This document shows, piece after piece, positions 1-13,000 of a stretch of 64,000 nucleotides of DNA. The notes beneath the pieces were generated by a model, which worked only from the letters and a program-made list of their open reading frames with translations, was not told where the DNA came from and did no database searches. The stretch comes from Blastomyces gilchristii SLH14081 (Eukaryota > Ascomycota > Eurotiomycetes > Onygenales > Ajellomycetaceae). Position 1 is the first letter of the stretch. Every line of letters starts with the position of its first letter. Position numbers and translations under genes: made by a program. The stretch is from NCBI RefSeq assembly GCF_000003855.2, contig NW_003101670.1, forward strand, positions 582,841 through 646,840. The letters run 5' to 3'.

Positions 1-479
1 GAATCTCACTTTAATTAAAGCAGATAACTGAGATACTTTATAAGTTAATAAGTTAATATTTTATACATTTCTTATATTCTTCTACAGCACTGCAGTACTA
101 ACTTCTCAGCAGATAAAGATATCAGTACTGAAGACTTTAATAGTGAAGAATAAGTTTAATAAGAATATAATTATTAATGAGTAGAATCTGATCTCTCTTT
201 TTACTTTTTCAGCAGGCTGCAGCTTTCTTAGAACAGTAGTGACTTATAAATTAATAATATTAATCTTTTTTATTAATTTTAAATATTTCTTTTCTCTAAT
301 CACTTCAGGAATTTTTACATTTATATAGTCTTATTAAACTTTTAAAAAATTCTTGAAGAGAAAATAGAAGAAGAGTGCTACAGAGTTTATAAGATATCAG
401 CTTATTATTATAAAATTATCTCTAAAAAAACTCTTTAAGAAAGAATAAGAAGTTTTAAATAGTATTTCTTACTTAATAT

Positions 480-2060
480 CTCTGATATATAATAGAGTAG
501 TCTCTACTAGTTATCTTATAGCTTATAATCTCTTTCTCAGTATTTTTCAAATACTTAAGTGATTTTTATGAATTCTCTGATAATGAATAATCTTCTCATT
601 TAACAAGATATTAAAGCTTACTGTAATATATTCACTTATTCAATATTTTCTTTATAAGATATTCAGTATCACTCTTAATCTTAATATTATTCAGCTGAGA
701 TAGCTTTATCTCAGAGTATTACTTATAGAGCTTTAAATAGAAAATATAAAAAATAGAATGAATTGATTTCAATTCTAAGAATAATTTTAATTTATATATC
801 TGTTTACTCATTATAATTATTACTGAAAAAGATTTTAGTCACTACTTACTGAGCTTCTTACACAGTCTCATTATCTTGATATTCTTTGTTAAAAGTAGTA
901 CTTGATTCTCTATCAAGAACTTCATTAAAAGATATTTTTAATTATAGTATTTTATCTACTACTTCTGAGTATGATAAATGCTTTTCACTGTCTTCTTATG
1001 AATTTTATTTAAAAGTGTCAATCTTGCTTTTACTTCTGATACTGAGAAATACTTTATTCTCTGTATCTATTTAATATTTCAACTGTGTATTTCTCTCTTT
1101 GAAATATTATCTGCAATATCACTGAGTAATGAAGAATTATATTTATAATAAGTATAGAAAGAAGATACTTTTAAGATTATATTCTTTATATTATTATATA
1201 TGAATTCAGCAGTCAGAAGATGTTTGAGTCAATTATTCTGATAATATAAATAGAATACTTAAAGATGCTATTCTAATATCTGATTCTGATATTCAGTCTG
1301 ATTATCTGTCTGTAGATGAAATACAGTACTGAGAAGATGTTTTATTATAAGATAATAGTAAAAGACTGATCAGTACTTGCTAATAAAGAGAAATTCTTAA
1401 TCTGTTATTAATGATTTCAGAGTATTATAATTATGAATAATAATATCTAAAAATAGATCAGTTAATTCAGAGACTTTAATCTTTTTATAAATAGAGATAT
1501 ATTTAATTATCTTTATAAAGTAGTTAATAATGATTAAAATTAAGTTATATTCTTTAACTCTTATCAACTTTAGCAGATCAACTATGAAATTTATTAATAG
1601 ATTCTATTATAAGCTCTTTGAAATAGACAGTGATATTAACTTATTATATTATTTATACAATGAGATCTTTATTCTTTAATAGATATCATAAGTCTTAACA
1701 TACTTTTTAACATCTGCTCAGAGCTTGTCTTAAATATATTTATATTATAGAAGCTTCTCAGTCTTCTCTAATCTGAAGTGCTCTATATGAGAATTATTAT
1801 AATGAATTCTTAATAACTTCTGATACACTGCTCTACTACAAGAAATAAAGACTGAATTATTCAGTAGTAGAAGTTCACATTCTTCTAGTTATCAGTGACT
1901 TGATTTCTTAGCAGTATTATCTCACTCAGAGTCTATCTCTTCTAAGTTTAAACTGAATTCTTTCTTCTTTAACTTCTGAATTTAAGCTGTAGTAGAGATG
2001 TTTCTCTTCTATAACTTACTAATGAATTTCAAAAATAGTTACATTAAAAGATTGTAGACT
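480..2060 (-). pseudogene. Gypsy-A1 integrase and chromodomain relic
   Basis: This is the C-terminal part of the pol polyprotein, which would insert element cDNA into the genome. Minus-strand translation near 1296-1334 gives FHLQTDNQTE, a decayed form of the FHPQTDGQTE block in the gypsy integrase core. Further on (about 545-640) a chromodomain-like segment reads YLIKKILNK, then YLVK followed by a stop where Trp is expected, then EDY. Chromodomains in this element class are known to guide integration to modified chromatin. Numerous in-frame stops exclude function. The plus-strand copy at 19111-20095 aligns along most of this stretch. Confidence 0.8.
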
Positions 2061-2299
2061 GTTTCATTCTTTATTAATTCAATAATAGTAAGATATAATA
2101 TAAGAAGCTTATACTCTTTAGTATCAGTTCTCTGCAGAGATTCAGATTTTCTTTCATCTTTTATACTGAGTTATGCAGCTGTCTTACTAATGCTGTTTCT
2201 GAGCTTCAGAGAATCTTAATTCTCTGCAGCTAGCTTCTTCTACAGTGATGACAGAGATTCTTTTATAGAATTCTTCTTCATATTAATGATATTATAATC

Positions 2300-3800
2300 A
2301 GACTGTCTAGACAGTGTATTAACAGAGTTAAGCTGATCTAAATAGTATTGAATATAGAAATTATACTCTGAAAGCAGCTCTGTTCATCTGGCTTGATATT
2401 CTATCAAGCTCTTTGTTATCAAGAAGTAACACAGATTTACATAATCAGTGAGAACTTACACTGAGTACTTACTACTCTGAAGATAATATTGCCAGATCTT
2501 AAAGAATTTAATAATTACTAATATCTCTTGATTATGAGTATTATATCTTCTCTGTATAAGTGATAACTTCTTGAAGAAGAAGATCACTGATCTTTATTCA
2601 CAGTGTCTTATAGACTCTATGAAAAAGTCTTCTCTCACAGATATTTTATTATCTATATCTTCAGAGATGATTATTCTCTGATTCTTTCAATATTAAAAGA
2701 TCTCTAATATCAACTGTGAAAAGATTTCACAGATCTTATTCTCAGATACATCAGTCTTATACTGACTGAGTAAGTCAGAATTAAAGTGATTCAGTATTAT
2801 AATATCTGTAAAAGCTTGTTTCAATTCTACAAATATCTGTATAGTATCTTGAGTGAGAATAAACAGTTCTGTTTTTCTGTCTTTCATACTTCTCTTTAAC
2901 AGATCTGTAAGAGAGACAGTAATCTGTGAATATATATAGATGAATTATCTATAGAAATTTATAAATTCTAGAAACATCTGCATCTCATGATATATTCACA
3001 GTACTGATCAGTTCTTAATAGTGAAGATCTGACTTCTGTTCATTGAAATACTGTTCACTTTAATAATATAATCTAAGAAATCAATCTCCTGTATGTAGAA
3101 CAAGCATTTTTCAGTGTTTATATAGAGTTAATACTGTTTTAAGTAACTCAACACTTCTTGAACATAAGTATCATATTCTTTCTCTATTTTTGAGAAGATT
3201 AGAATGTTGTTCAGATATACTATATAGAAGATGTCAACAAGGCTCTGCAGTGTCTTATTTATATAGATCTGAAAGATGACTGAAGCATTATAAAGATTAA
3301 AAGATAAAACAAGATATTTAAAATTACTGTACTTAGTATAAAAAGCTGTTTTTCAAACATTATCTTCATTAACTCTGATTCTATGATAGATATCTTATAT
3401 ATTAATCTTTGAGAATATCTTTGCTTCAGATAATTAATTAATCATCTTGTCAATTAACAGTAATAAATAGTAATTCTTAACGATCATCTTATTAAGATCT
3501 TTGTAGTCTACACATAGATGTAGTCTACTATTCTTCTTAAGTATAAAGAGTATAGATATCTCTGCTGAACTCTTTGATAAGTATATTCAGTTCTTTAATT
3601 ATACTTTCTCAAGATATTTGCACAGAACATTCAATTCCTTTATAGACAAGTTATAAAGAGACTTATACAGTGCTGTTACACTGTCTTCAAGATAAATCTT
3701 ATATCATATCTTGATATCAGAAAACTTCACTACTTCTCTTTCTGAAAAGACATTCTTATAATCTGTAAAGAGATGTTATATTCATCTGTCTTTAATAACA
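2300..3800 (-). pseudogene. Gypsy-A1 reverse transcriptase and RNase H relic
   Basis: Minus-strand translation shows LHLCVDYKDLN at about 3491-3522 and YLNNILIFS at 3191-3217. These match the conserved LCVDYRxLN and YLDDILIFS blocks of gypsy reverse transcriptase. Both catalytic aspartates of YLDD read as Asn, the change expected from G-to-A mutation (GAC to AAC). A short open stretch at 2693-2887 is the RT/RNase H junction, with ELKQAFT, ILNHF and KTDVSE corresponding to the usual LK.AFT...LxHFD...ETDAS pattern. Stops interrupt the rest, so it is inactive. Confidence 0.85.
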
Positions 3801-3879
3801 GATACTGCTGTTAATCTTGCAGTGAGAGTAATAACTTCTTTATCTATTTTCAAGTCTCAGTCATCTGTTATATAGTATA

Positions 3880-5350
3880 TTGACTGTATCTTTTTCTCAA
3901 GATTCTTCTAAGAAAACTCTTCAGATTTCTCTATCACTGTCTCTTCATTAGTAAGACAGTACTATCACATCTGAGTAACTCAGTCAATGAAAGAATTGTT
4001 TTCTCTCAATCATAGAAGATCTAGAATAATGTTCTTATCTATAATATTAACTGTATAAAGAAGCAGACTGCTCTTCTTAAAAATTTCTTCTGAGTCTGTA
4101 ATCACACACTTCACTTGAATTATGTTAAAACAGTGATACTTTATTTCATCAGTAAATTTCATATAATCTGACAGATCTATCTTCTTTCAACTCTTCATTA
4201 AAGAAAAGAAATAGAATATGAAGTTAATATCTATCTCAGAGTTGAGTAGACATCTCACTGATATCTCTTCATTTAAGATATGCATTGTAATTGTAACATG
4301 AACTCAGAGATATAAGAATTATTAATTCTTTATTTCTTTCTCTTCTTTATCTTCTGCAGATACATTTGTCAGAAGAGAAGTTAACTTTAAGAAGATATCT
4401 TCTCAGTTTCTTCTCTTCTTCAGCTTCTTATAATCACTGATATAGTAATTACTAACTCTGCAGTTAAAACAGACATCTTTATTAAATCTTTTTTACTATT
4501 TCTTCACAGTAAGTGAAGAATCAGAATACTTAAAATTCTTCTTTACTTTCTCTGTACTGAAGCTGTCACAGTGCTGTTTAAATCTCATTATTAATTACTT
4601 AGAAGAGATCTGATTAATCTTTTTCTCAGAGAATTGATTATTTAAATAGATTCAGAAAGTCAGATTGACAAGATCAGTGTAATTAATTAATAAACTCTGA
4701 TACTGTGATATTATTATTCACATCTTATGAGTCAGCTTTGTAAGATAAAGCTGTGTCTTTAATTAATTCAAATTATTAATTAATTTCTCTCAATATTCTT
4801 CAAATCTTGTATTGAAATCAGAAGAATTCTCATCATCTTATTAATATAATAAGTTAAATCACTGTGCTACTGTGAAGTCACAGTTATGATGATCTTTAAT
4901 TTAATTCAGTAGAAAGTCTTTGAATTCTTCTCAAGTTATAATAGTATTAATACACTCAAGCTCTCTCTTCTTAATAGCTCAAGTAGTCACAGAGATGTCT
5001 TTAAGAAGATTGATAATATATATTACTCATATCTTGTAAGTATTATACTAACTCAGATTAAGGTGAAATTTTCATTCAAGAATACAGATAAAGCTGTGAA
5101 ATTCAGATAATATATTTCTCTTATATCTCAGAGAATCTCTGATCTTAATCTCTCTATCTTTATAATAGATATAGATGTTTAGAGGCTGCAGCAGTGACAG
5201 AGTAATTAAAGAGCTTATATTAAAATATACAGCAGATTCAGAAATCTCAGATTTCTGCTCAGATAGAGATGTACATACTCTAAAGAATGATGTAGAGTTT
5301 TTCTCAGAGAGTGAGATCAGATCAGTCTCAGTATAAATGTATAAAATCAT
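3880..5350 (-). pseudogene. Gypsy-A1 gag, zinc knuckle and protease-linker relic
   Basis: At about 4438-4476 the minus strand encodes CFNCRVSNYYISDYKKLK. This aligns with a CCHC zinc knuckle in which His and the last Cys have become Tyr (CAC/TGC to TAC/TAT), a typical RIP outcome. At about 3985-4025 LRENNSFIDW matches the conserved linker after the gypsy protease. The N-terminal gag, about 4500-5350, has only a 92-codon open stretch (5072-5350) and no other recognised motif. The gag start codon is not certain. Confidence 0.65.
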
Positions 5351-5359
5351 ATTAATTCA

Positions 5360-5943
5360 CTAATAGATCTTGACTGATTCAAACTTGTAATCAGATTAAG
5401 CAATTCAAATTGTAATATAATAGAACTGAAGTTATAGCTAGTTAGCAGTATTATATAGAGATAGTTATTTAAGAAACTGTATAAGTGAGCTTGACTATTT
5501 TACTTAAATAGTGAGCTTATAGACTACAGAGTTATTATGAGAATATCACAGATATAATACTTAGTATACTAAGAAGATTATATAAGAAATATAGTAACTC
5601 TCATATATATTTCAGTAGAAGAAAAATGAATTACTGACTTCTTTTATAAGAAGTCAGCATCTAGCTATTCTATATAGATAATAAGTGAATATTCTTCTCT
5701 CATTTCATGAGCAAGAATAGCTGAAGTGATATCTCAGCAGTGTCTTACTGCTAAGAAAGAGTAATCTGCTAATCTTATATAGAAGTAAGGTTCTCATATT
5801 CATTAATCAGATCTTTCTATAATATATCTGAATGATGTCATAGAGTGGTTGAAAACCAGTTCGGACAGGATGAAATCATCCGCATGGAAGCAATGAGCCG
5901 TGTGAAACCGCAACGGGGCCTTGGCGCGGCCGGGAGTGTGACA
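5360..5943 (-). repeat. Probable 5' LTR of Gypsy-A1, inner boundary uncertain
   Basis: The outer end at 5943 begins TGTCACACTC on the minus strand, as fungal gypsy LTRs often do. The inner end cannot be fixed because the partner LTR lies outside the window. The last 100 bases are GC-rich and unmutated while the rest is AT-rich, so these could be two different sequences. Confidence 0.35.
5842..5943. other. GC-normal island in AT-rich DNA
   Basis: About 100 bases contain many CpG, CC and GG dinucleotides (for example GGCGCGGCCGGG), unlike the sequence on either side. It may be an unmutated LTR tip or a small non-repeat remnant. No coding signal is seen. Confidence 0.6.
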
Positions 5944-7449
5944 CTGATATAGATTATATAATAACTGTATACAAAGAATATCAACAGTGCATGCATTGAA
6001 TGAAGATGATGTTACTATGTAACACTGTAGCTGTTTCTGTACATCTCTGAAAGCTGTTAATCTTTTCTTTATCTCTTTATATTTGATAAGTTAGTAATAT
6101 ATTTCAATGCACTTCTTCTTTCATTATCATCATAATTATTATTACTATCATTATTATCATTATTATTATTATTATTACTATCACTACTATCATTATCATT
6201 ATCACTATTATTATCATTATCATCATTATCATTATTACTATTATTATATTATTTCTGACTATCTCTTCTGCCTTCACCTCTCTTCAATACTCACTGAAAT
6301 TAATTATGTCATTCTTCTTCAAATATTCTGCAGCTCTGTGAACTATCAAGGCATGTAAGCACTGTCACAAATTGAAGAAAGAGAAGAAGAAAATGTTCAA
6401 GTAAGAGAAGACAGATTATAAGACATGTTATGATATCTTGAAGAGACTCTGTAAGAGAGTAGAATGATAATAATTTTAAGTAACACTTCTGATAGATTTA
6501 GACTGAACTAAGTATAGAAATAATATGAATAATGTCACTTATAAGAGATTGAAAAAGAAGACAGTGAAGAGTCTTATACAATAGTAATAAGATCAGAAGA
6601 AGTTCTGAGAATGATTTAAGACTAAGATGAAGAGAGAAAGAGAGAAGAAGAGTATTACTATAAATAAGTAACAGTAGAAGAAGATTAAGAAAGTATTAAA
6701 GTAAGAGTTAAAGAAGTTAAAACTAATAAGTTTTTTATTTATTGAGAGATAACAATTTTTAATAATACTTCTATTCTCTAATTGATTAGCAGAAGCTGAT
6801 AGAGAAGAAGAGAATTGAGGCCTTATTCAGGTCTTAAATGTACTTCATAATTCAGAATATTGAGAAGACAGCTCTGCTTTCTGAGCATGCTAATCTGCTT
6901 ATCACTGAGATGAAACCTAAGACAGCAGATCAGAAAATGCAGGATTTTGAAGTATAGATTAACCTGACTGAGAGAGAACAGCAGAAACTCTTCTCTAAGA
7001 AGATAGTAAAGAGAGATTTTGAGATAATTATTATCTTGAATGAGAAGAAGAAGAAGAAGAATAAGAATAAGAAGTGAATTATAGAGAATGATAAGAAGAA
7101 TAAGAAAGAGAAGAAAGATAATGAGTAGAAAAGAATTTTTTCTTTTTATATTAATTAGTTATAAGTTCATAATTATTAATAATTAAAATTGATTTTAAGT
7201 TTTTAAAAATTATTGTACAAGTCATAATCAATGTTAGAAATAATATATAAATATATATTTAACTATCATGATTCATAAATCACTATAATGTATAAGTATT
7301 AACATTTTTTCAACTTTGATATTTATAATATTAATATATTTTTAATAATATTATCTGATAATATAATTTGATAACACTCTCTTTCACAATATTAATATAT
7401 TTCAAGAAATATAACAGAGATTAATCAAGATTGTTTATTTACTTTTATA
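5944..7449. other. Unassigned AT-rich stretch, no gene recognised
   Basis: Apart from the microsatellite at 6117-6250, nothing here is recognised. Between 6360 and 7140 the plus strand is unusually purine-rich (long AGAAGAAG runs) and translates to Lys/Glu-rich segments separated by stops. It might be a decayed charged protein or simply purine-tract DNA. The 5' end of hAT-X1 should lie in or before this stretch, but no convincing TAGACTG terminal repeat with a matching duplication was found. Confidence 0.5.
6117..6250 (+). repeat. Imperfect ATT/ATC trinucleotide microsatellite
   Basis: About 130 bases of imperfect ATT, ATC and ACT triplets. In one frame it yields a His/Tyr-only peptide, which is an artefact of the triplet period. 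LINEs in this window end in (ATT)n tails, but no LINE body adjoins this array. Confidence 0.9.
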
Positions 7450-9690
7450 CATTGATGATATTCAATCTGAGTTAGTATTAAGATTATAACTAAGTTAAGA
7501 AAGAAGATTATTTTCTCTTATAATAATTCTTCTTATATATATCAGTAATCAGTTATTATCTTTATTAAAAATAAATTATTATCTTTCTTAAATCTTTATT
7601 ATATCTTCTGAATTCACTTCTTTCACTTCTTTCACTTCTATTAAAGATTTATAAACTCTTCAAGAAATCACTATAAATTACAAAGTCTATATTATTTACA
7701 ATTTAATACAGAATACTCTCTTTTAATTATAATAAATAATCACTTCATTCTTCATATCTAATTTCAGATTATGAAATTTATGAAAAACTCAACATAAATA
7801 TTAAGATGAACTATGAAATAATTATTAACAGATTACATTGCAGATTACTGAAGAGTTATCTCTCTACTATAATCACTATAACTTTATTCAGAAATATTCA
7901 TCATGAACTGATTATAGCTCTGATGAAATTTTCTGACATCTGAAGTCATCAGAATGTAGATAATAAAAGAAAAATAATTAGAAAATTACTACTGAGCTGA
8001 TAAGTTACTCTATCAGATAATGATTTTTAATAATACTAACTTTCTAATTTGAAGAAAATTATATAAAAATAATTATATATCAGTACTCTGATTTCATAAC
8101 TCTCATCTGATAACTTCTGTGAATAATTACTTCATATGTGTATATCTCTGAATCTTTCTCTTTGATTAATTGAAAACTTTGAATTCTGAACACTTCTTCA
8201 AATGCTTAATTCAAATCTTTATATTTTATATCAATTATGTCTTCAGTTCAATCTTGAGACACACTACAAAGTTAATATGCAATATCTAGAATCAGAGTTG
8301 AAGAATCATTGAAGAGTATCTCTCACAGTAAATGTATGAACTAGTAGAAATAATCTTACATTTATAAAAGTTATATATTATTATATTGATGAGAACTGAA
8401 CTTATTAAGAGATATTAATTAAATTTGAATCATTGATCAGTAGTCATACTGAGAATTATATAACAGAGATATTAATAACAGTGATTAAAAATGACTATTG
8501 AGATATTAGTCTCAGTCTTCTTATAATTACAACTGATAATGCTGTGAATAACTACACTATAATAAAGAGCTTGAAGTAAAAATTGACTTTATATTTCTAA
8601 AATAATAAACAAGGTCATATCTTCTACATTGCTCATGTAATTTAACTTATGATACAAACACTGATAAAGAATCTTAATATATTAAGATGATGAATAATGA
8701 GATAGCTGATTCTTGAGATGAGAATGAGATGAAAGTGATTACTCAAGTAACTTTTACATTCACTTTACAAAAGATAATGTTTTTTAATAATACTTTTTAA
8801 TATTGTTTTTTAATAATACTTTTTGATAACACTACTGTTAATTTTGAATAGATTAACTAATAATTTAAATATCACAGATTTAAAACATTGTTAATATAAT
8901 TTATATCTTCTCTAAATAATAACAATGATTTCATAATATTCAATAAATAAACAAATCAGTCACATCACTGAATATGATACAGAATATTAGAATATGATGA
9001 AGTTTAATATATAAGATAACTGTTCAGACTCTTTGATTGTATCAGATGATTAATTATTAAGTGCAATACTTTGATTGAGAAAAGATTCAGACATTGAAAT
9101 TTTCTGATATAAAGTGAACTCAGTTGAAATATGTGATTAATTTACTGTTTCAGTTTTATAAGATAATGAAGACAGTCTTAATCACTTGTACATCAATGCT
9201 GCAGTTAGTCTGATGAGTGTATAACAGTTTATTTACTTATCTTGAGAAGCAGTTGAATCAGTTAAAAAGAAATTCAGTCTGAAATAATGCTATAGTGCAG
9301 GCTATTATTACTGCAAGAAATAAATTAGTATATTATTACAGTAAAACTGAACAATCTTTTACAGAGTATTATACTATAGCAGCTCTACTAGATCTCTTCT
9401 GTCAAGTTAATATCTACACTTCTCAAGATTGAATAGAGAAGAAATAAGACTCATATGTTAAATTAGTCTGAGACTACTATAATGCTAACTATCAGAGATT
9501 TGAATAAGCAGATGTTAGAGATGTAAAGACAGTGAAATACAATTCTCTAGTAAGTAATAATGTTTGATAATACTTCATATTATATAGAACTATAATACTA
9601 ACTTTGAAACAGAACTTACATACATTAATTATAACTAAAAATAAGACAAAACTACATACTTGTAAAACTAAATTTGATTACTATCTTCAA
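7450..9690 (+). pseudogene. hAT transposase relic, N-terminal and catalytic part
   Basis: hAT transposases cut and paste the element through a split DDE RNase H-like fold. The plus-strand translation at 8523-8558 gives TTDNAVNNYT, matching the conserved TxDNAxxN block with the second catalytic Asp. About 90 bases downstream (8613-8648) GHIFYIAHVI matches the CxxHxxNL block, with Cys read as Tyr. At 9309-9394 ARNKLVYYYSKTE and then YTIAALLD match the KL.KYY.kT...IAt.LdP block near the C-terminal dimerisation region. Stops and AT enrichment show it is dead. The BED finger and start codon were not identified. Confidence 0.75.
9677..9690. repeat. Target-site duplication of L1, left copy
   Basis: ATTACTATCTTCAA, 14 bases, repeated exactly at 17936-17949. 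It abuts the (TTA)n tail of L1 and belongs to the hAT transposase frame. Confidence 0.9.
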
Positions 9691-9712
9691 TTATTATTAT
9701 TATTATTATTCT
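9691..9712 (-). repeat. (ATT)n 3' tail of L1
   Basis: A TTA/ATT triplet run at the 3' end of the LINE in place of poly(A). The same tail ends L2 (20121), L3 (44050-44085) and L5 (63191), followed by the same 3' UTR sequence. Confidence 0.85.
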
Positions 9713-10063
9713 TCAATTATAGATGTATGCAGTCAGAGACTATGACATCTACCTGAGAACTAAAAGTTCTCAGGGTTTTTCCTATATCTGTAAAGTTAAC
9801 TATTATACATTCATCAATTTCAGATATGCAAAGTCAGAAAATTCCAGCTCAGAATATAAAAACTGTTTATAAATTGCAGTATTTTAACATCTTCTGATAT
9901 TTTGAAATCATTTGACATGACAAAAGAAAAGAGAACACAGTCTTAAAGATAGACACATTAAATAGATAGATAGAAAAGAATAGAAAGAAAAAAGTAAAGT
10001 AAAATAAAGAGAGACTGTAATGAAACAAATTATTAAAAGATAGTATATAGCTGTTGTAACAGA
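9713..10063 (-). other. L1 3' UTR
   Basis: About 350 bases between the ORF2 stop and the tail, conserved in L2, L3 and L5. It contains a short inverted repeat around CTGAGAACT/AGTTCTCAG (about 9755-9772) that could form a hairpin. A stem near the 3' end is a plausible recognition site for the element's own RT; this is inference. Confidence 0.5.
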
Positions 10064-13000
10064 CTATATCTGATTAATTTCCTCCTCTTCATATTCAGAT
10101 ATTTCTGAATTCAGTCATTTTCTTATAGCTGCTTGAGTTTCTGATAGAAAGTCTATTAAGTATTGAATTCCTGTCTCAGTTGAGAATAAGAATCTCATAT
10201 TTAATTGATTTAGATCATACTTCTCTTTCAATCTGACTCTGAGACTATTGTATAATGCACAGTGCATTACAATATACTCAGAATTCTCATTGGCATTGTA
10301 GAATGAGCATTCTATTGAATCAAATCTATCATCAAATCTTTGTATATAAGATTTGAAATAACCATGTTCTAATTTCAGCTGTATTATAGATGAGAATATT
10401 TTCTTTTTACATTTAATTGAACAAGATTTCCACTTGGGTTTTATTTCAAATCTTGAATAATGTATACTCTTCTTTTATTTCTGCCAGCTTTCATTTCACT
10501 TGTTTAAACAAGATTCTTTTATTTTTCTCTTTATAAAAGACCAGGACATAATTTTTTGAATAGATCTGCTTAATTCTGAACCTTTTTTTACAGCTGAATC
10601 AGCCAATTCATTGTCATGAATATTCATATAAGCAGGAACTCAGTATAGATGAATTATTAGCTTTGATATTCTTCTCTTTTGAATTTTTAAAATGGAGTTT
10701 AAGATCAGTTCAAGATTCATTTGATCATTATAAATCTGACTATTTCTAAGTCTTTTTAAAGCAGCTTGACTATCAGAGAATATTCATGTCTCTGTCAAAC
10801 TATTTTCTCTTTTATAAGATTTTATTTTAATAAGTTTGAAAGCTTTCACTATTGCAAATAGTTCAGTGTCAAAGACTTCAGATTCACAGCGTAAATTCCA
10901 GAAATCTGAGATAAAATTGATATTATCTTCAGTATAAGCAATGCCTGCACCTAATCTATTCAAATTCTCATTTTTTGAGCCATCTGAATAAATCAGAATA
11001 GAGTCTTTTATATTAATTGTAGAAATTCTCTTCAAATGCTGTTTATATTCTTTCTCTTTAAATAGTTCACTTATTTATAAGTCTATAAGAGATTCAAGCT
11101 TTTCTCTTCAGAGAGATAACTTCTCATAATCAACTTTTTCAATATTTAAAGAAGAAAATTGATTTTTAATCAGTGAGTATAGTCTGTACAGTTGAGAAGA
11201 CATTTTCTTTGAAGAATTATTTTCATTTCAATCAAGAAATCTATTTCAATTCAGTTCATTTCCAGAGTTAATTGATGAAAATGAAGAAGAGACTCTTTCT
11301 CTGATTATATAATTTAAGCTCATCTTTATAACTCTCAGAGCATAGTTTATACAGGTCTTTTCAAATCTAATAGTAAAAGAGAGAATTGAAGCTTCAATTT
11401 TCATTGCTTTAATAGAAGATGATTTGAATGCTCTCAGAATTCTTCTCAAAGCTCTGTTTTGCAGACTTTGAAAGAGTTCAGTGAAATTTTCTTGATTATT
11501 TCATCAAACTTGAACTTCATAATCAGCTACTGAGATAATACAGACTATATATAGCTGTCTCATAGCCTGGAAGAATAGATCTCTCTCTGTATTTAATAGT
11601 CTGATAATATTATTCAATAGTCTTTTTGTCTTGATAGTTCTTTGTTGAATATAATATTTAAAATTCAACTTAGAGTTTAATCATACTTCTAATCATTTGA
11701 TATTTAAACTGGGTTTAATGTCTCTATTTAAAAGAGTTAGAGATAGTTCTTTCTTATTGAATCTAGAAAAGAAATGAATTAACTCAGTTTTATTCATATT
11801 AAATTAAATTTGATTGATATCTACTCTGACAAAGATTTTCTTTACAGCTTTTTCAATCACTTTCAAATTCTCTTTGATAGTTTTTGAGCTGTAGACTAGA
11901 TTAATATTATCTATATAACTCAGAGATCACACTATTTTCATACTTCTATCTTTGAATAGATATACAGTGTATATTGCAAATAAAATGAGTGAGATTAAAG
12001 ATTCTTACAGTACTTCTATTTTTATCTCAATCTTATCTTATTTCATTTCATCAAAGAAAAGTTATATGATTCTTTTAGATATAAAACAGTTAACTCATTT
12101 TATTAGAGAAAGTGACAGTTTTAACATCTTCAAAGTCTGAATTAACTTTGACTTTGAAACATGATCAAATGCTTCTTTTATATCAATAAAAACTGCAGTT
12201 GAGACCAGATCTTCATGCTTTGCTATTTAAATATCATGAACAACTGAGAGAACAGTGTTCATTGTAGAACATTGTTTTCTATCTCTCATTTATTCACTGA
12301 ATAAAAGAGAGTTATTAATAGAGCTTATAAAAGATAGTTAAGTAGCTATTATCTTTTTCAAAACCTTTTCTAGACAGTTCAATAGAGATATTACTCTATA
12401 TGACTTAGAAATTGAAGTTTTTCTATTAGGTTTTATAAGAATCACTTCAGTGGCTTCTCTTCAGCATTCAGAATGATATTCATTTTTCAAGAGATTAAAA
12501 AAGAGCTCAAAATATTCATTCTTTAAGTAGGAATATGTATTTTGAATAATCAAGTGATTAATTGAATCAGGCTCTGCAGCAGTTTTAACAGAACTTGAGA
12601 AGATAGCTGACTCTAATTCATCTTGTGTAAGATCAGGCCATTCCCAGTCATTTTCATCAATATAGTTGAGAAGTGATATATTCTCTTTCTCTGAATCTGA
12701 ATCTGAATCTGGTGAGTTCTGAAAGAGAATTCTCATGAAAGCTTGACATTTTTCCTTAAAAGAGTTTGCTGTATATGATTCATTCTAAAACTCATATTCT
12801 AAGGCTGGAAGTTTTGCTATACTTCTTATTTTAGTATAGTTAAAAGCTTTGAAAACTTTCTTTTCTTATACTTCTTTAAGAAATTTATTCCAGCAGTCTG
12901 TTTTAGCTCTTTTAATATCTGAAAAATATTCATTTCTGACAGCTTTGAACTCTTCATCAGATATTATATCATTGTTTCAATCTCTTCTAGCAGTAGCTAA

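Larger units (their letters stand above)
1..5943 (-). mobile_element. Gypsy-A1: RIP-degraded chromodomain Ty3/gypsy LTR retrotransposon, 3' end outside window
   Basis: Read on the minus strand, the order is gag-like with zinc knuckle, protease-linker, reverse transcriptase, RNase H, integrase, chromodomain, which is the Ty3/gypsy order. All frames are interrupted by stops typical of C-to-T mutation. The left end runs off the window, so the 3' LTR is not seen. The right end, near 5943, reads TGTCACACTC on the minus strand, a plausible LTR start. A second piece of the same family lies at 19111-20095 in plus orientation and confirms the integrase end. Confidence 0.85.

Noticed and set aside
6056..6063. 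GTTAATCT, matching the sequence right of hAT-X1 (19111-19118), as a possible left duplication
   Set aside because: It is not followed by a TAGACTG end and its flank is not Gypsy-A integrase; an 8-base match is expected by chance.
6107..6358. 83-codon His/Tyr-rich open frame
   Set aside because: Produced by reading through the ATT/ATC microsatellite; the composition is only what those triplets can encode.
6498..6507. TAGACTGAAC as possible left terminal repeat of hAT-X1
   Set aside because: Similarity to MITE ends stops after eight bases and no matching 8-bp duplication is present.
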